Source: Aldrovandia affinis
Taxonomy: Eukaryota > Chordata > Actinopteri > Notacanthiformes > Halosauridae
Direction of reading: 5' to 3'
Length of the DNA stretch: 64,000 bases
NCBI GenBank assembly: GCA_029706075.1
Contig: JAINUG010000072.1
Location: 4,434,799 to 4,498,798 of the forward strand
The translations under genes were made by a program, and so were the position numbers. The notes beneath the pieces were generated by a model. It was not told the origin of the DNA. It worked only from the letters and a program-made list of their open reading frames with translations, and searched no databases. Positions 11,592-22,318 of this stretch are shown one piece after another (within the stretch, counting starts at the first letter, position 1; each line of letters begins with the position of its first letter).

Positions 11592-12270
11592 ACCCCACCC
11601 CCAGTGGCCTTTTCAGAGGGCGTAGGCAATTGAAGAATCCGGAGCAGGCAGTATTAAAAATAAAATGATAATTTTATGAACTGAATTCTTGACAAACACA
11701 AAAAAGATGGGGTAATCGGGGAAACCAAAATACATGCAGTCCACAATCCGTCTCTTGTTGTCTTGGTCCATAATCCAAGGTCATTAATCCAATCCAGGTT
11801 CGATCCCAGGTGGGGCACTGCCATTGTACCCTTGAGCAAGGTACTTAAACTGGATTGCTTCAGTATATATCCAGCTGTATAAATGGATTGTATGTAAAGA
11901 AATGTGAAACTGTAAGTCGCTCTGGATAAGAGCGTCTGCTAAATGCCTGTAATGTAATGTAATGTAATACCCACACACAATCCACAGTCGATACACAAAC
12001 AGGGTTCTAAAAACAATCCTGTAGCTCTCTTTCACACACCATGCATTTCCGTTCCACTACTTTGTGACTTGTTTGGGGAAAAGGTGCGTCTTTTATTTCC
12101 CAACAAATTGGCCTCAGCTGCTAGCAGTCCCAATTGTTTCACTTGCTTCAGCTGGTAATCAGGTGTGGGACTGGAGGCTGCTGGGAGCTGTAGTCCTGAT
12201 GGCTCTAGTGGCTCACAAGAGTTAAAGGGGAAAGTAGCTATTCCCCGTGCTGCCCCTTGGGATGCCACAA
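11592..12270. other. Unclassified sequence interrupted by a SINE
   Basis: The segments 11592-11787 and 11968-12270 look like parts of one non-coding repeat split by the SINE. Read on the minus strand they run from TGTGGCATCCC through an AATAAAAG site to a TA-rich end, which would suit a retroelement terminal repeat. No second copy or primer site is visible in the window, so I leave it unclassified. Confidence 0.3.
11788..11967 (+). mobile_element. tRNA-derived SINE with UnaL2-like tail, 5'-truncated
   Basis: The copy starts at a Pol III B box (GGTTCGATCCC, 11798-11808) and runs through the body GTGGGGCACTGCCATTGTAC. It ends with GTAAGTCGCTCTGGATAAGA then GCGTCTGCTAAATG and (TGTAA)n. CGCTCT-GGATA-AGAGCG can fold into the stem-loop known as the reverse-transcriptase recognition signal of the eel L2 element UnaL2 and its partner SINE. 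The A box and 5' head are missing. SINEs of this type are transcribed by Pol III and copied by a partner L2 in trans. Confidence 0.85.
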
Positions 12271-12299
12271 TATATATACACACTCAGTGGACACTTTAT

Positions 12300-13011
12300 T
12301 AGGTACACCTTTCTAGTACTGGGCAGACCCTCCTTTGCCCCCAGGACAGCCTGAATTCTTCGTGGCATGGATTCAACAACATGCTGTAAACATTCCTCAG
12401 AGATTCTGGTCCAAGTTGACATGATAGCATCACGCAGTTGCTGCAGATTTGTCGGCTGTACATTCATGTTGCGAATCTCCCGTTCCACCACATCCCAAGG
12501 GTGCTCTATTGGACTGAGATCTGGTGACTGTGGAGGCCTTTGAAGTACACTGAACTCATTGTTATGTTTGTGGAATCAGCTTGAGATGACGTGTGCTTTG
12601 TGACATGGCGCATTGTCCTGCTGGAAGTAGCCATTAGAAGATGGGTAGACTGTGGCCATAAAGGGATGCACATGGTCAGCAACAAGACTCAGGTAGGCTG
12701 TGGTATTTAAACGATGCTCAATTGGTATTAAGGGTCCTAATGTGTGCCAAGAAAACATTCCCCACACCATTACACCACCACCACCAGCCTGAACCGTTGA
12801 CACAACGTTGATTGATGCATGAATTCATGTTGTTTATGTCAAATTGTGTCCCTACCATGTGCATGTTACAGCAGAAATCGAGATTCGTCAGACCAGGCAA
12901 CGTTTTTACAATCTTCAACTGTCCAGTTTTGGTGAGCCTGTGCCCACTGTAGCCTCACTTTCCTGTTCTTAGGTGACAAGAGTGGAACCCAGTGTGGTCT
13001 TCTGCTGCTGT
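12300..13011 (-). pseudogene. Tc1-like transposase, C-terminal two thirds, broken
   Basis: Minus-strand frames give RLQWAQAHQNWTVEDCKNV then WSDESRFLL (first catalytic Asp), GGGGVMVWGMFSWHTLGPL, QQDNAPCHKAH (second Asp), and SPDLSPIEHPWDVVEREIRN (Glu), ending QAVLGAKEGLPS. The D-to-E interval is 36 residues if the single TGA at the usual Trp of WFHKH (near 12575) is read through, so this is another DD36E type. Frames also change between the first Asp block and VMVWG, and near the C-terminus. The N-terminal helix-turn-helix part lies beyond the LINE, at 15643-16000, where only degraded sequence is seen. Confidence 0.85.
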
Positions 13012-13039
13012 AAAAAAAAAAAAAAAAAAAAACTAGCCA

Positions 13040-15018
13040 AAAGAAGCTTGCACCATGGTATACTGACCACACACGTGCTCTTAAACAAGCAAGTTGGAAC
13101 GTAAGTGGCGATCCACTAAATTAGAAGTATTTTATTCTGCCTGGAAAGACAGTCTGGTACAGTACAAATATGCTCTCTCCTCCGCATGGTCAACCTATTT
13201 GTCTGATCTGATTGAGCATAATAAGAATAATCCAAAATCTATTTTTGATACAGTGGCCAAACTGACAAAGAACCAGACTGAAACCAATGCTAAGCCTCCG
13301 GCAGCCTATAATAGTAATGATTTCATGAACTTTTTCTCTGAAAAAATTGAGAAAATTAGAGATGAAATTATTAAAATGGCACCTTCTGCTGTAGCGGACA
13401 CTGATCAGAAAGCACAGGCTTACCAGGACAGGGGTCCTATGGCTACTCTTGAGTTTTTTTGCGCTCTGGAGTGGACTGAATTTTCTAAATTGGTTATGTC
13501 CTCCAAACCATCTACTTGTCAATTAGACCCAATCCCAACAAAACTTATTAAAGAACTTCTTCCTGTTATGGGGCAATCCATGCTAGACATTATTAATCTG
13601 TCTCTTTCATCAGGCTATATGCCAAATTCTCAAAAAGTGGCAGTAATTAAGCCACTTTTAAAGAAACCAAACCTTGACCCAGAAAATCTCAGTAACTACA
13701 GTCCAATTTCTAATCTTTCTTTTCTCTCAAAAATTCTAGAGAAAGCTGTAGCTCAGAGACTGACTTCGTTCCTGACATCAAATGACATCTATGAAACTTT
13801 TCAGTCAGGATTTAGGCAACACTATAGCACTGAGACTGCTCTTATTAAAGTTGTCAATGACTTACTGATATCAGCTGACTGTGGATGCGTCTCTATTCTT
13901 GTGCTTTTGGACTTAAGTGCTGCGTTTGACACAATAAACCACCAAACTCTTCTGAGCAGACTTGAAAACCTAGTTGGACTGCGTGGACAGGCACTCTCCT
14001 GGTTTAAATCCTACCTATCAGATAGATATCAATTTGTGCAGTTAAATGATGAGCCCTCTGCTCTCATCAAGGTGGAATATGGTATCCCTCAAGGTTCTGT
14101 TTTGGGGCCATTATTGTTCTCCTTTACATGTTGCCACTTGGTGATGTCATTCGTAAACATGGCGTACATTTTCACTGCTACGCAGATGACACACAATTAT
14201 ACTTATCAATGAAACCTGGTGAAGGACAATTCGAACAGTTGGAGGCCTGTTTTAAAGACATAAAAGACTGGATGTCAGATAATTTTCTATTGTTGAATAC
14301 TGATAAAACAGAGATGTTGGTCTTGGGGCCCAAAACCTCAGAAGAGGGTTATCTGATTTATCTCTTAATCTGGATGGTTGCTCTGTTGCTGCAAGTTTGG
14401 TGGTAAAAGACCTTGGTGTTACTATAGATCCTGGTCTCTCATTTGATAGTCACATCAAAAACATTTCCAGAGTAGCCTTTTTCACCTGAGGAATATTGCC
14501 AAAATTAGGGCTTCCTGTCATTAATAGATGCAGAAAAATTGGTACATGCCTTTGTTACATCTAGATTAGATTATTGCAATGCATTACTGTCTGGCTGTTC
14601 CAATGCCTCACTCAGGAGCCTACAACTCGTACAGAATGCTGCTGCAAGGATCCTGACTAGAACAAAGAAATATGAGCACATTAGTCCTGTGTTAGCGTCA
14701 CTTCACTGGCTTCCTATAAACTATCGTGTAGACTATAAGGTACTCCTCTTAACTTATAAGGTGTTGCATGGACTTGCACCCTCTTACTTGACGGATCTAC
14801 TTCATCTGTACAATCCCCCACGTTCACTTCGCTCACAAGATGCAGGCAATTTGGTAGTCCCTAGAATATCAAAAAATACAGCAGGTGGCAGAGCTTTCTC
14901 CTATAGAGCTCCTTTACTGTGGAACAGTCTACCCATCTCTGTGAAGGAGTCAGACACAGTCTCAATTTTCAAGTCTAGGTTAAAAACACATCTCTTTAGT
15001 CTCTCTTATAGTCATTAG
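13040..15018 (+). pseudogene. L2 ORF2 reverse transcriptase, broken
   Basis: The reverse transcriptase copied the LINE RNA at a nicked target. The longest frame (13094-14212, 372 codons) has [17 protein letters not shown], the motif [14 protein letters not shown] (active-site Asp near codon 272) and [13 protein letters not shown] (about codon 329). The next frame carries [12 protein letters not shown], with the catalytic YADD at 14179-14190, then DNFLLLNTDKTEMLVLGP. The final frame (14539-15018) reads HAFVTSRLDYCNALLSG, LQLVQNAAARILT, LHWLPI and GRAFSYRAPLLWNSLP to a natural stop. Frame changes occur near 13094, 14130, 14345 and 14475, with a stop near 14520. Motifs are otherwise well kept, so the copy is not very old. 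Confidence 0.9.
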
Positions 15019-15624
15019 GTGCAGATGTGGAGGGGGCGTAGCAATAGAGCCTTCTGGTGCAATGAGCTATCCTCATGGCTGTGTGCTCCCTGTGCCACTC
15101 ACCTAATTAGTTATGCTGCCCTAGATTACTTCTACTGGTGCATAAGTGTTATCACTACTCTTCCCCCTGATCCGGTGTGATATTTATCATAGTCATAATT
15201 GCACCTTTCCTCTTTTCTCCCCGGCCGTGGCACCTGCCCGAGCTCACCTGCCCCAGAGTCAACCCCCCCACCCCTGCCATGTGTTAGCCGGATGCCGCTG
15301 GCCCAGACCCTAGCTGCTGGTTCCATCCCCCGCCCTGCCCTGGTATCTGGAGGGATGAGGTCCACCCCACTCCTACACTTAGAATGCCCTTCCGGTGGTC
15401 TGTTAAGCCACATGAGCCTCAAGGACTATTTGTGTTGTTTTTCTCTGTATCCCACAATTTTCCAGGAGTTCATCTCGACCGCCTTTAAGGGGTCAGGGAA
15501 TAATTTTCCAGTCTCCCACATTGGCTCCAATGGTTTTCTGTTTTTTTGATTCCCTCTGGAAAATGCCAATTGTGAAGCGCTGTGTGACAACCTGTTTGTA
15601 AATGGCGCTATACAAAAATAAAAA
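15019..15624 (+). other. L2 3' UTR
   Basis: Non-coding and C-rich in the middle (15220-15400), it ends in a short stem-like GCGCTGTGTGACAACCTG...GGCGCTATAC segment before the TTGA repeats. That end is the part the L2 reverse transcriptase would recognise. Confidence 0.7.
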
Positions 15625-16051
15625 TTGATTGATTGATTGATTATCTCATCCACTTCAAGGTTCGACGTGTTGTGCATTCAGAGATGCTCTTCTGCATACC
15701 ACTGTTGTAACACTGTAAAGATTACTGTCGCCTTCCTGTCAGCTTTAAGAAGTCTGGCCATTCTCCTCTGACCTCTCTCATTAACAAGGTGTTTTCGCCC
15801 ACAGAACTGCCACTCATTGGATGTTTTTTGTTTTTCGCACTATTATCTGTAAACTCTAGACTGTTTTGCATGAAAATCCAATGAGACAAGCAATTTCTGA
15901 GATACTCACACCACTCAGTCTGGTACCAACAATCATTCCACAGTCAAAGTCACTTAGATCACATTTCTTCCCCATTCAGATTTTTGGTCTGAACAACAAC
16001 TGACCATGTCTTCATGCTTTTATGCATTGAGTTTCTGCCACATGATTGGCT

Positions 16052-16122
16052 GATTAGATAATTGCATTAGCGAGCAGGTGTACAGGTGTACTACCTAATG
16101 GCCACTGAGTGTATATATATAC

Positions 16123-16160
<38 letters not shown>

Positions 16161-16213
16161 GCCACTTTATTAGGTACACCTGCACACCTGCTCGTTAATG
16201 CAATTATATAATT
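16052..16213. repeat. Head-to-head Tc1 termini around (TA)n
   Basis: The right end of the 12281-16111 transposon (16052-16111) is followed, after a TA run at 16125-16159, by a second terminus of the same lineage in inverted orientation (CCACTTTATTAGGTACACCT then GCACACCTGCTCGTTAATGC, 16162-16201). The arms match over about 50 bp. Only the terminus of the second copy is present. Confidence 0.8.
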
Positions 16214-16221
16214 TATATACA

Positions 16222-16222
<1 letters not shown>

Positions 16223-16269
<47 letters not shown>
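16223..16269 (+). repeat. (TA)n microsatellite
   Basis: About 23 TA units. A separate TA run lies at 16125-16159. Confidence 0.92.
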
Positions 16270-16272
<3 letters not shown>

Positions 16273-17582
16273 TGAGTGGTGAGCGGTGAGCGAATTGGTT
16301 TTGGATTGCTGTTTTGGAATTGAACTTGGATTGTTTTGAGGACCCCGCTTTGTGTCTCGACTTGGACTTGAGCGCCCCCCCATGCCAATGAACACCACTA
16401 TATACATACCACATACATACAGTGAATGTCACATAATTACATTATTACCTGTCTCTTTGTCGCAATACACAATGTGTGTGTGCGAGTGCACTGTGGCAAA
16501 GAGACAAGTGGAACCAGACCAGAAGACTGACTTTGTCCATTCGGTTACACTATCAGCAGTCTTGTTATTACAAACCCTTAACAAGGTGAAAGGCTGACAC
16601 TCTGTACTCTATATTTAGGACAATGAGGGAACATGGGATAATCCCACTGCCTATAGCATGTCCCCTTGCTTGTTGCCCATAGTGCATGGAGAGTTCATGA
16701 GTGTGATGTCATAACGGTTTCCATGGATGCCTCGTCCTTAAAACAGTATCCCCCCTTGGTTATATGCCCAGATTATACTTCCAATTGCATCAATTATTGC
16801 CGTAAGAGTGCTGATTGATTTGGCTTGTTTATTTTGTGCGGAGAACAGAAGCATGATTCAAGAAAGAATGGCAGAAAAGTCAAGATTAGCGACAATCATG
16901 ATAATTCGGTAATATCGTGGAACAATTACTCAGATTTGCACTCACATCATCCATCACCACAAATGAGCCGTTTCCAGGGGCAAAGGGATCAGCAACACCC
17001 ACCATTCCCCCATTTTGATCTGACAGAAGCTTTTTATTTTGACTCTTTTAGTCAAGTACAACAGGTGTGAAAGTAAGCAATTTCAAGGTAAACCTCTCCT
17101 GAAAACATTGCTCCTTCTCCAGAGGAGGGTCAGTTGTGGCGAACCGAGTCCTCGCAAAGGCCGATTCCAGGTTCAAGAGACCCAGAGATTAGTGAACGGC
17201 CAGGCTGCTGTTCATGGCACCTGCCACTAGTGGTAGATGACCATAAAATATATATAAATATATATGAGGAGGGTTGCCAGATTGTGATGGAATATTTTCA
17301 TAAATCACTTTCTGTCACTTGAGACGATTTCAGACTGCTACCAGTTCTATCGGTTTCAACATATCTTTCATTTCACTTGGTCCATTATCATTTTGGGGAT
17401 ATTTTTTTCTTTTTTTTTTTTTGTAGGGAAGCGAGAGGAAATAAGCGATGAAGCTGCTGGAATCCAACTGCTCGGACCTTCAGATGTCAGCGCAGAGACA
17501 GAGCAGAGCAGAGCTGTTCAGTTCACAGAAACTTCCAGAACTCTGCCTGCACTCAATAACACAGAAGGGACTAGAATGCACG
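16270..17582. other. No gene recognised
   Basis: Mixed single-copy-looking sequence with small chance frames and a T-rich tract near 17401-17421. Confidence 0.45.
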
Positions 17583-17900
17583 TACATTCTCAGAAAAAAA
17601 AGCTACCATGTTTTACCTATTAAAATACAAATGCATGTCACTGTGGCAATACCCCTGTAGGGTACTGAACTATACCTTTATTCAGAAGAACATAAATATA
17701 CAATTGCGTGAAAAAGAAGGTTGCTTGCAGTACAAGCCTCATTTTCATTCCAATATGGTTACCAGAGTAAGGATTCATCACCCTACATTGGTACATATAG
17801 TATCTGTACCTTTCCTCAATATGTACCTTTTTCACTGGGAAAATTTACAAAACCATATCAAGAAGGATCCTATGTGTACCTTTGAAGGTACAATATATAT
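17583..17900. mobile_element. Probable MITE fragment (TCTCAGAAAAAAA type)
   Basis: ACATTCTCAGAAAAAAAAGC followed by TACC and a CACTGTGGCAATACCCCTGT block resembles the left end of a common fish palindromic repeat with TCTGAGAAAAAAAGGTACC termini. Several GTACCTTT/AAGGTAC motifs follow to 17891. A clean right terminus is not visible, so limits are approximate. Confidence 0.35.
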
Positions 17901-17904
17901 ACAG

Positions 17905-18005
17905 TATATGTCATTTAGCAGACACTGTCATCAAAAGCGACTTACAGTAGTGAATGCATACATTTTACAGTATACATGGTCCCAATGGGAAACGAACACA
18001 AAAAC
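17905..18005 (-). mobile_element. SINE/L2-type tail fragment
   Basis: On the minus strand ACTGTAAGTCGCTTTTGATG then ACAGTGTCTGCTAAATGACA is a decayed version of the GGATA stem-loop tail seen at 11920-11967. On the plus strand it reads CATTTAGCAGAC...GCGACTTACAGTAGTGAATG, a very common fish repeat. The promoter part is not recognisable. Confidence 0.65.
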
Positions 18006-19307
18006 TAAGCATGGTCAACGCTATGTTAGGCTACATTAAGGCTACGTTAAGATGACTCATACCATGGCTTGGTTAAATACTTGATTCTGATTGGTGAAAA
18101 GGGTGTCACGGGGGTTCCATTATTTTTTTATGTTCGACGTGTTTGACGGGTCTGAGGATGTAACATTTTTCACATGTAAAACTATCAAGGTGCCCACCAC
18201 TGAACCTAACATTAGGCTCACCTTTTGGGGCCACACTGTTCAGAATGGCTTCTCACTACAGTCAGGATCTGACCAATAGATACACCTGCTCACTTCAGAG
18301 TTTAGGTTTTTGAATAGGTTCAAATAGGTTTGAATAGGTTAAAAACACTATAGACAACATGACAGGAGTTATATGAACATGAAAATAAAAAAACTCATGT
18401 TTAGGGACACGGCTGCAGAGAGCTGGTAGCAGCTGGTAATGTTTATGAACTCAAAAGAGTGTTGATAATGAGGTAGTCAAATGTCTGAATCTGATTATGC
18501 TTTAGTCAATTTAAATTTTATTATTCAATGAGTCACATTTTTTATTGATACAGTCTACAATTGACATTTGACAGTTTAACTAGAATTTCTTTGTGTCACT
18601 TCCATGACATTTGTTTGAGCCTGAAATCAACACAGCCTCTGCCAGCTTTGTTTCTAATTTCTGCATCTCATCTTGACTGACCGTCTGGAGTGATCATGTG
18701 TCGGCCATGTGACGAGAACGAGAATCGATAAACCTGTGTACAGTACCACTTAGCCAGCCCTTCAGCTCTGTGCTTCCTCACTTGTCGCCCAACAGTTGTA
18801 AGGGGGCCAGATACCATTGTCTCATTTCCATTTGTGACTGATTTAATCGTCTGGTTTATGGAAATCATTGACCAGAGCTCTGCTCCAATTAGGGTTTATT
18901 CGGTTCTGTTTGTTGTTTTTGGTTGGTTGTATTTCAAGGTTTTATGTGTGCATGTCATAAATCACACTGGATGACGTCTGTTTCAGAACATATCTAGGCC
19001 TTAGGGTGGAATATGATCGGCCCCACACAGATTAGTTTCAGGAGGGAATCAAAAAAAAAGTCATCCTCTTGTTGATGTTACTATAGTGGTTATCGTTTGA
19101 TTTATTGGTTTGCATGTTTGTTTGTATGTTTGATGTACACTTGATACCTGTAGACCTTTTTATAAACATGTTGCAGGTATTGTCGCAAAACAAAGCACAA
19201 GCCTGAATGAGGGCCATGCCTACACGGAGTTATCAGTAGAGAGAAATACAGGCACAGTATGTTTTCATGCCTGTGTAACAGAGAGGAGGTGAGTGCAGGG
19301 AACAGGG
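18006..19307. other. No gene recognised
   Basis: AT-rich single-copy-looking DNA. A small direct repeat of AATAGGTT with spacing of about 10-12 bp occurs at 18313-18341. Nothing coding. Confidence 0.45.
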
Positions 19308-19478
19308 TGGTCCTGCAGCAGGGATTAAGAACTGGGCTTTGCAACTTTGTAACTGTAAGATTACAGATTTGAATCCTGGGTGCCCTGTTCTTCCCTTAGC
19401 AGGTTACTGAATGTGTACAAGAACCCGCATCACTTCAGTGAAATGTTTAGCCATAAAAATAAATAATATATCAAATGT
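19308..19478 (+). mobile_element. tRNA-derived SINE, diverged
   Basis: A tRNA-like head, GGATTAAGAACTGGGCTTTG (A-box region), is followed after about 30 bp by a B box (GATTTGAATCC, 19366-19376) and GGGTGCCC. The body keeps the order of the SINE at 11788 (CCTTAGCAGGTTACTGAATG corresponding to its CTTGAGCAAGGTACTTAA) and stops near AAATGTAAGT. It is older and more altered. It is not a tRNA gene because no acceptor or anticodon stems pair. Confidence 0.6.
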
Positions 19479-20180
19479 AAGTTATTTATTAGGTCAGCTC
19501 TTGCTTTGCCGAGTGCTCTGAATCAGACCAAGGATCAAGAGCCAGTCTCAAATAGCCATCTAGAGTCCTACAACTGTGATACAGCCATCTCCGCAGGCGA
19601 GGTGATCTGGTCAACAAGAATATGACCCATCAGAGACACCTGGTCGTGAACAAGAGGATGGAAGACCTGAAGTGAGGCTTGCCGTGTAGCCGTGGTCGGT
19701 GGACGAGGGGAAAAGGGGATTGTCCCTGAACTAGAAGTGGAAAGAAGAGAGCGAGAGGCCAGTCCATATGAGGACAGTGATGGTTCTCACCATGTACAGG
19801 GGGACATGGACCGGGAGCTAGTTATTCAAGAAACAATAGACAGAGAAGATACAGAGAGCAATTAATCATTATGTACATAACATCTTACAGTGCATATTGG
19901 CTGTATTACTATTATTAACACTAATGTTATATTTCACTGGGAATAAATACATAAAAACAAATCTCTAAAATTACAATTGTCTATTTTAATCCATGTTAAA
20001 AGACCTAGGACCAAGCTCCTGGACCAAAGATTCAGGAGCATGTGCAGAAATTGAGTATATGTATAACAATTAATTCCGATTGATTCCATATCAACTGCAT
20101 TATTCATAACCAGGAGAGGTATGACATACTCAAAGTTGTTCATTGAAAAGTTTAAAAGCTACTCATTAGTGTATAAAATA
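19479..20180. other. No gene recognised
   Basis: Single-copy-looking sequence without identified function. Confidence 0.45.
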
Positions 20181-20277
20181 AGAAAATCACCGCAACACTG
20201 CCAGCTTGTAAAAGTGAGCTTTCGTTGCCAACGTTTGGGTCTGTGACCTTCGTCGGCAGTGTTGCAGTGATTTTCTT
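20181..20277 (-). mobile_element. Penelope-like element terminal fragment
   Basis: AGAAAATCACCGCAACACTG and its inverted partner CAGTGTTGCAGTGATTTTCT bound a 97-bp hairpin. The loop, read on the minus strand, contains CGACGAAGGTCACAGACCCA then AACGTTGG. This is the GACGAAGG...CCC(G)AAACGTTGG signature found at Penelope-like element termini in fish. Those termini are reported to carry hammerhead ribozyme motifs (CTGANGA, stem, GAAA). Here the core differs at two positions, so activity is unlikely. Family assignment is from memory of the motif. Confidence 0.5.
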
Positions 20278-22318
20278 CTTTTTGAAGTTTTTTTTTTTGC
20301 TACCATCTGAAAATACTCCTCAGGTGTGCAGATACAACTCTTTTGAAAAGTTACCCATGTAAGAGCAGAGTGCCTTGGGCGTGTGCTTCATTTACAAAGC
20401 CGAGCAGCATCTCCGTCCAGTGAGAATAGCCCCAGTGAGTAGAGCTGCATGCATGCATGTGTGCAATTTCAAAATGAATCGGGGGGGACGCGGCCAGGAA
20501 ATTTGATGGGATCAGCAAATGTGGGATAAACTAAGAAGCATCCAGTTTCTCCCATAAACCTTTTAAATCTCCGAGATCAAATGCAGAATAATCTCTTCAA
20601 TTGAAAACAGTGGGGACATATGGTCCATGGTAGTTACGACTCTATAACCTTGCTTTAGTTAGGAACGATGGAGGAATACATTATATAGGACTCCTCTTTG
20701 AGCGGTACACCTCATACATTTACCACATACTGGAAGAATCAGAGGGCGGCGCGGCCAATAGAAACCAGTTGTAGACTGCAGGTTTACTGTGCAGGACTCG
20801 TATAGTTAAATGGCATAAAATAGTGTGGAAAAGCATCTATAATTTATATCCTGATAGCAAAGAAAGAAATCCTGGAAGATATCCTGAAGAAAGACCACAC
20901 CAGACACCAAAGTCTTAAATCCAATTTGTCATGACATATTTTAAAAATCATTATTTACTTGCGGGGGTGGGGGGAGAGAGTGCAAAAGAAAGAGCCCATA
21001 TAGGAGCAATTTTTTTTTTAGCATACCTAGTTTAATAAACCACTTAGTGGACCTTGGTCCAATCCAGAAGATTGTTATGGTGTGGAGCTGATGTGTGTAT
21101 GTGCTGAGGCATGATATATCACCTGACTCTAATGACTTTGCAGTAAGATGGCAAACGGGTAAGTATGGACACAAAGCATTGGCGCTCTCAAGCCAAAGGA
21201 GTATTCATCATGCTATCAGCCATCATGCTACGGGCTCTGGTACTGCAACGGGTTGTGATCCATGGCCCTCGCCACTAGCGATGCACGACAAGCAGTGTGA
21301 TTAGCTCGCTGAGCTACGCACAGACCAAACGGCCCCTGCTGAGGGAAGTAATCACACTCACACTGAAGCTACAGGTGGGACCTTATCTTCTGACTTTACC
21401 TCCTGTAGTGGGGCGTTCATGTGCTCGCTGATGCTTCTGAGGAACGATTTGTTCCGTGTCAGGGTTTGGGCTTGTGTGCGGGGTGGGGGCAAGGCGGTGA
21501 GGAACTCATCCATCAGTACGGCCCCCTCTCCATGTCTGCTCCTGAGGTGTGAGTTCTGGGAGACAGATCGTTTCCAGAGAGAAGGTGACCTCGCCTAGCG
21601 GACCAGCAGACCTTCCAAAATTCCTTGCGTCAGGGGACAGCTCGTTGGGTATGGAGGGCGCACGCATCTCCGTAAGGCGGCTCCAGCAGTGAAATTCAAG
21701 CCGGCGCGTCGGTGGAGGCCCAAGTGTTCGCCGGTGCCAGCACAGGCCAAAACCACACTCGCGAGCCCCATATGGACAACAGACCTGGAACGAAGAGCTG
21801 TCAGCGGCCTACAAATCAACACGTTCTTCTCAATGGAGACTTTAAAGTGTTAGATATTAAACAAACAAACAAAAAATGTGATAGTGATAAAAATGTTGAA
21901 GTGCTAAACATGTATTTCCTTCAGAGACGTCCTTGATGAGATTCAGATATTTCAGAGATATCCTTTACGTAACTTGGTAAAATAAAGACAGGAGGCAGCA
22001 TGATAACTGTGAACGTGAAATTTTCCTTTGATTTACTACCTGCCCAGTGCTCTTGCTTGACCTGGGGATGTGTGTATTATTCTCCCTGGTATGATCCTTT
22101 TGTATAACCTCCATAACTTGCTGGGATAATGTCTGCACTGCTGGCAAGGAGGTGAGGCTCAGTATTTGGCTTTTGCTGGGAATAATATATGGTTTAGGAT
22201 TATTGGACCAGAGTTCAGCAGTAAATAAAAGTAGACTGGTAATTACAATCATGTATGTTTAACCATTTACACTTCAGCTTTAAACACTTGAATGTAACTC
22301 TATTGACACATATTATAT
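20278..22318. other. No gene recognised
   Basis: Mixed sequence. The 21420-21780 part is GC-richer with scattered CpG and no domain-bearing frame. Small frames in it appear to be chance. Confidence 0.4.

Larger units (their letters stand above)
13012..15642 (+). mobile_element. L2-clade LINE, 5'-truncated, inserted in a Tc1 element
   Basis: A 21-A run (13012-13032) marks the 5' junction. From about 13045 the sequence encodes the segment between endonuclease and reverse transcriptase of L2 elements ([16 protein letters not shown]). Reverse transcriptase and the C-terminal region follow, then about 600 bp of 3' UTR and the tail GGCGCTATACAAAAATAAAA plus (TTGA)4. The GCGCTATA...(TGAT)n ending is typical of fish L2 LINEs. 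The endonuclease and any ORF1 are missing, as expected from incomplete reverse transcription. Confidence 0.93.
12281..16111 (-). mobile_element. Tc1-like transposon split by an L2 LINE
   Basis: The left ITR CACTCAGTGGACACTTTATT starts at 12281. The right end, CCTAATGGCCACTGAGTG, finishes at 16111. Both sides are flanked by TATATA. The transposon sequence is interrupted at 13011 and resumes at about 15643, where AAGGTTCGACGTGTTGTGCA continues the family sequence. The two transposon parts are 731 and 469 bp and add to 1200 bp, the normal size of such an element. The LINE is therefore a later insertion into an otherwise full-length transposon. Confidence 0.92.

Noticed and set aside
11592-12270. 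Possible solo terminal repeat of an LTR element
   Set aside because: There are a suggestive start and a polyadenylation-like site, but no partner repeat, primer site or internal genes, so it is left unclassified.
19308-19385. Possible tRNA gene
   Set aside because: A- and B-box-like strings are present but the cloverleaf stems do not pair and the sequence continues into a SINE body.
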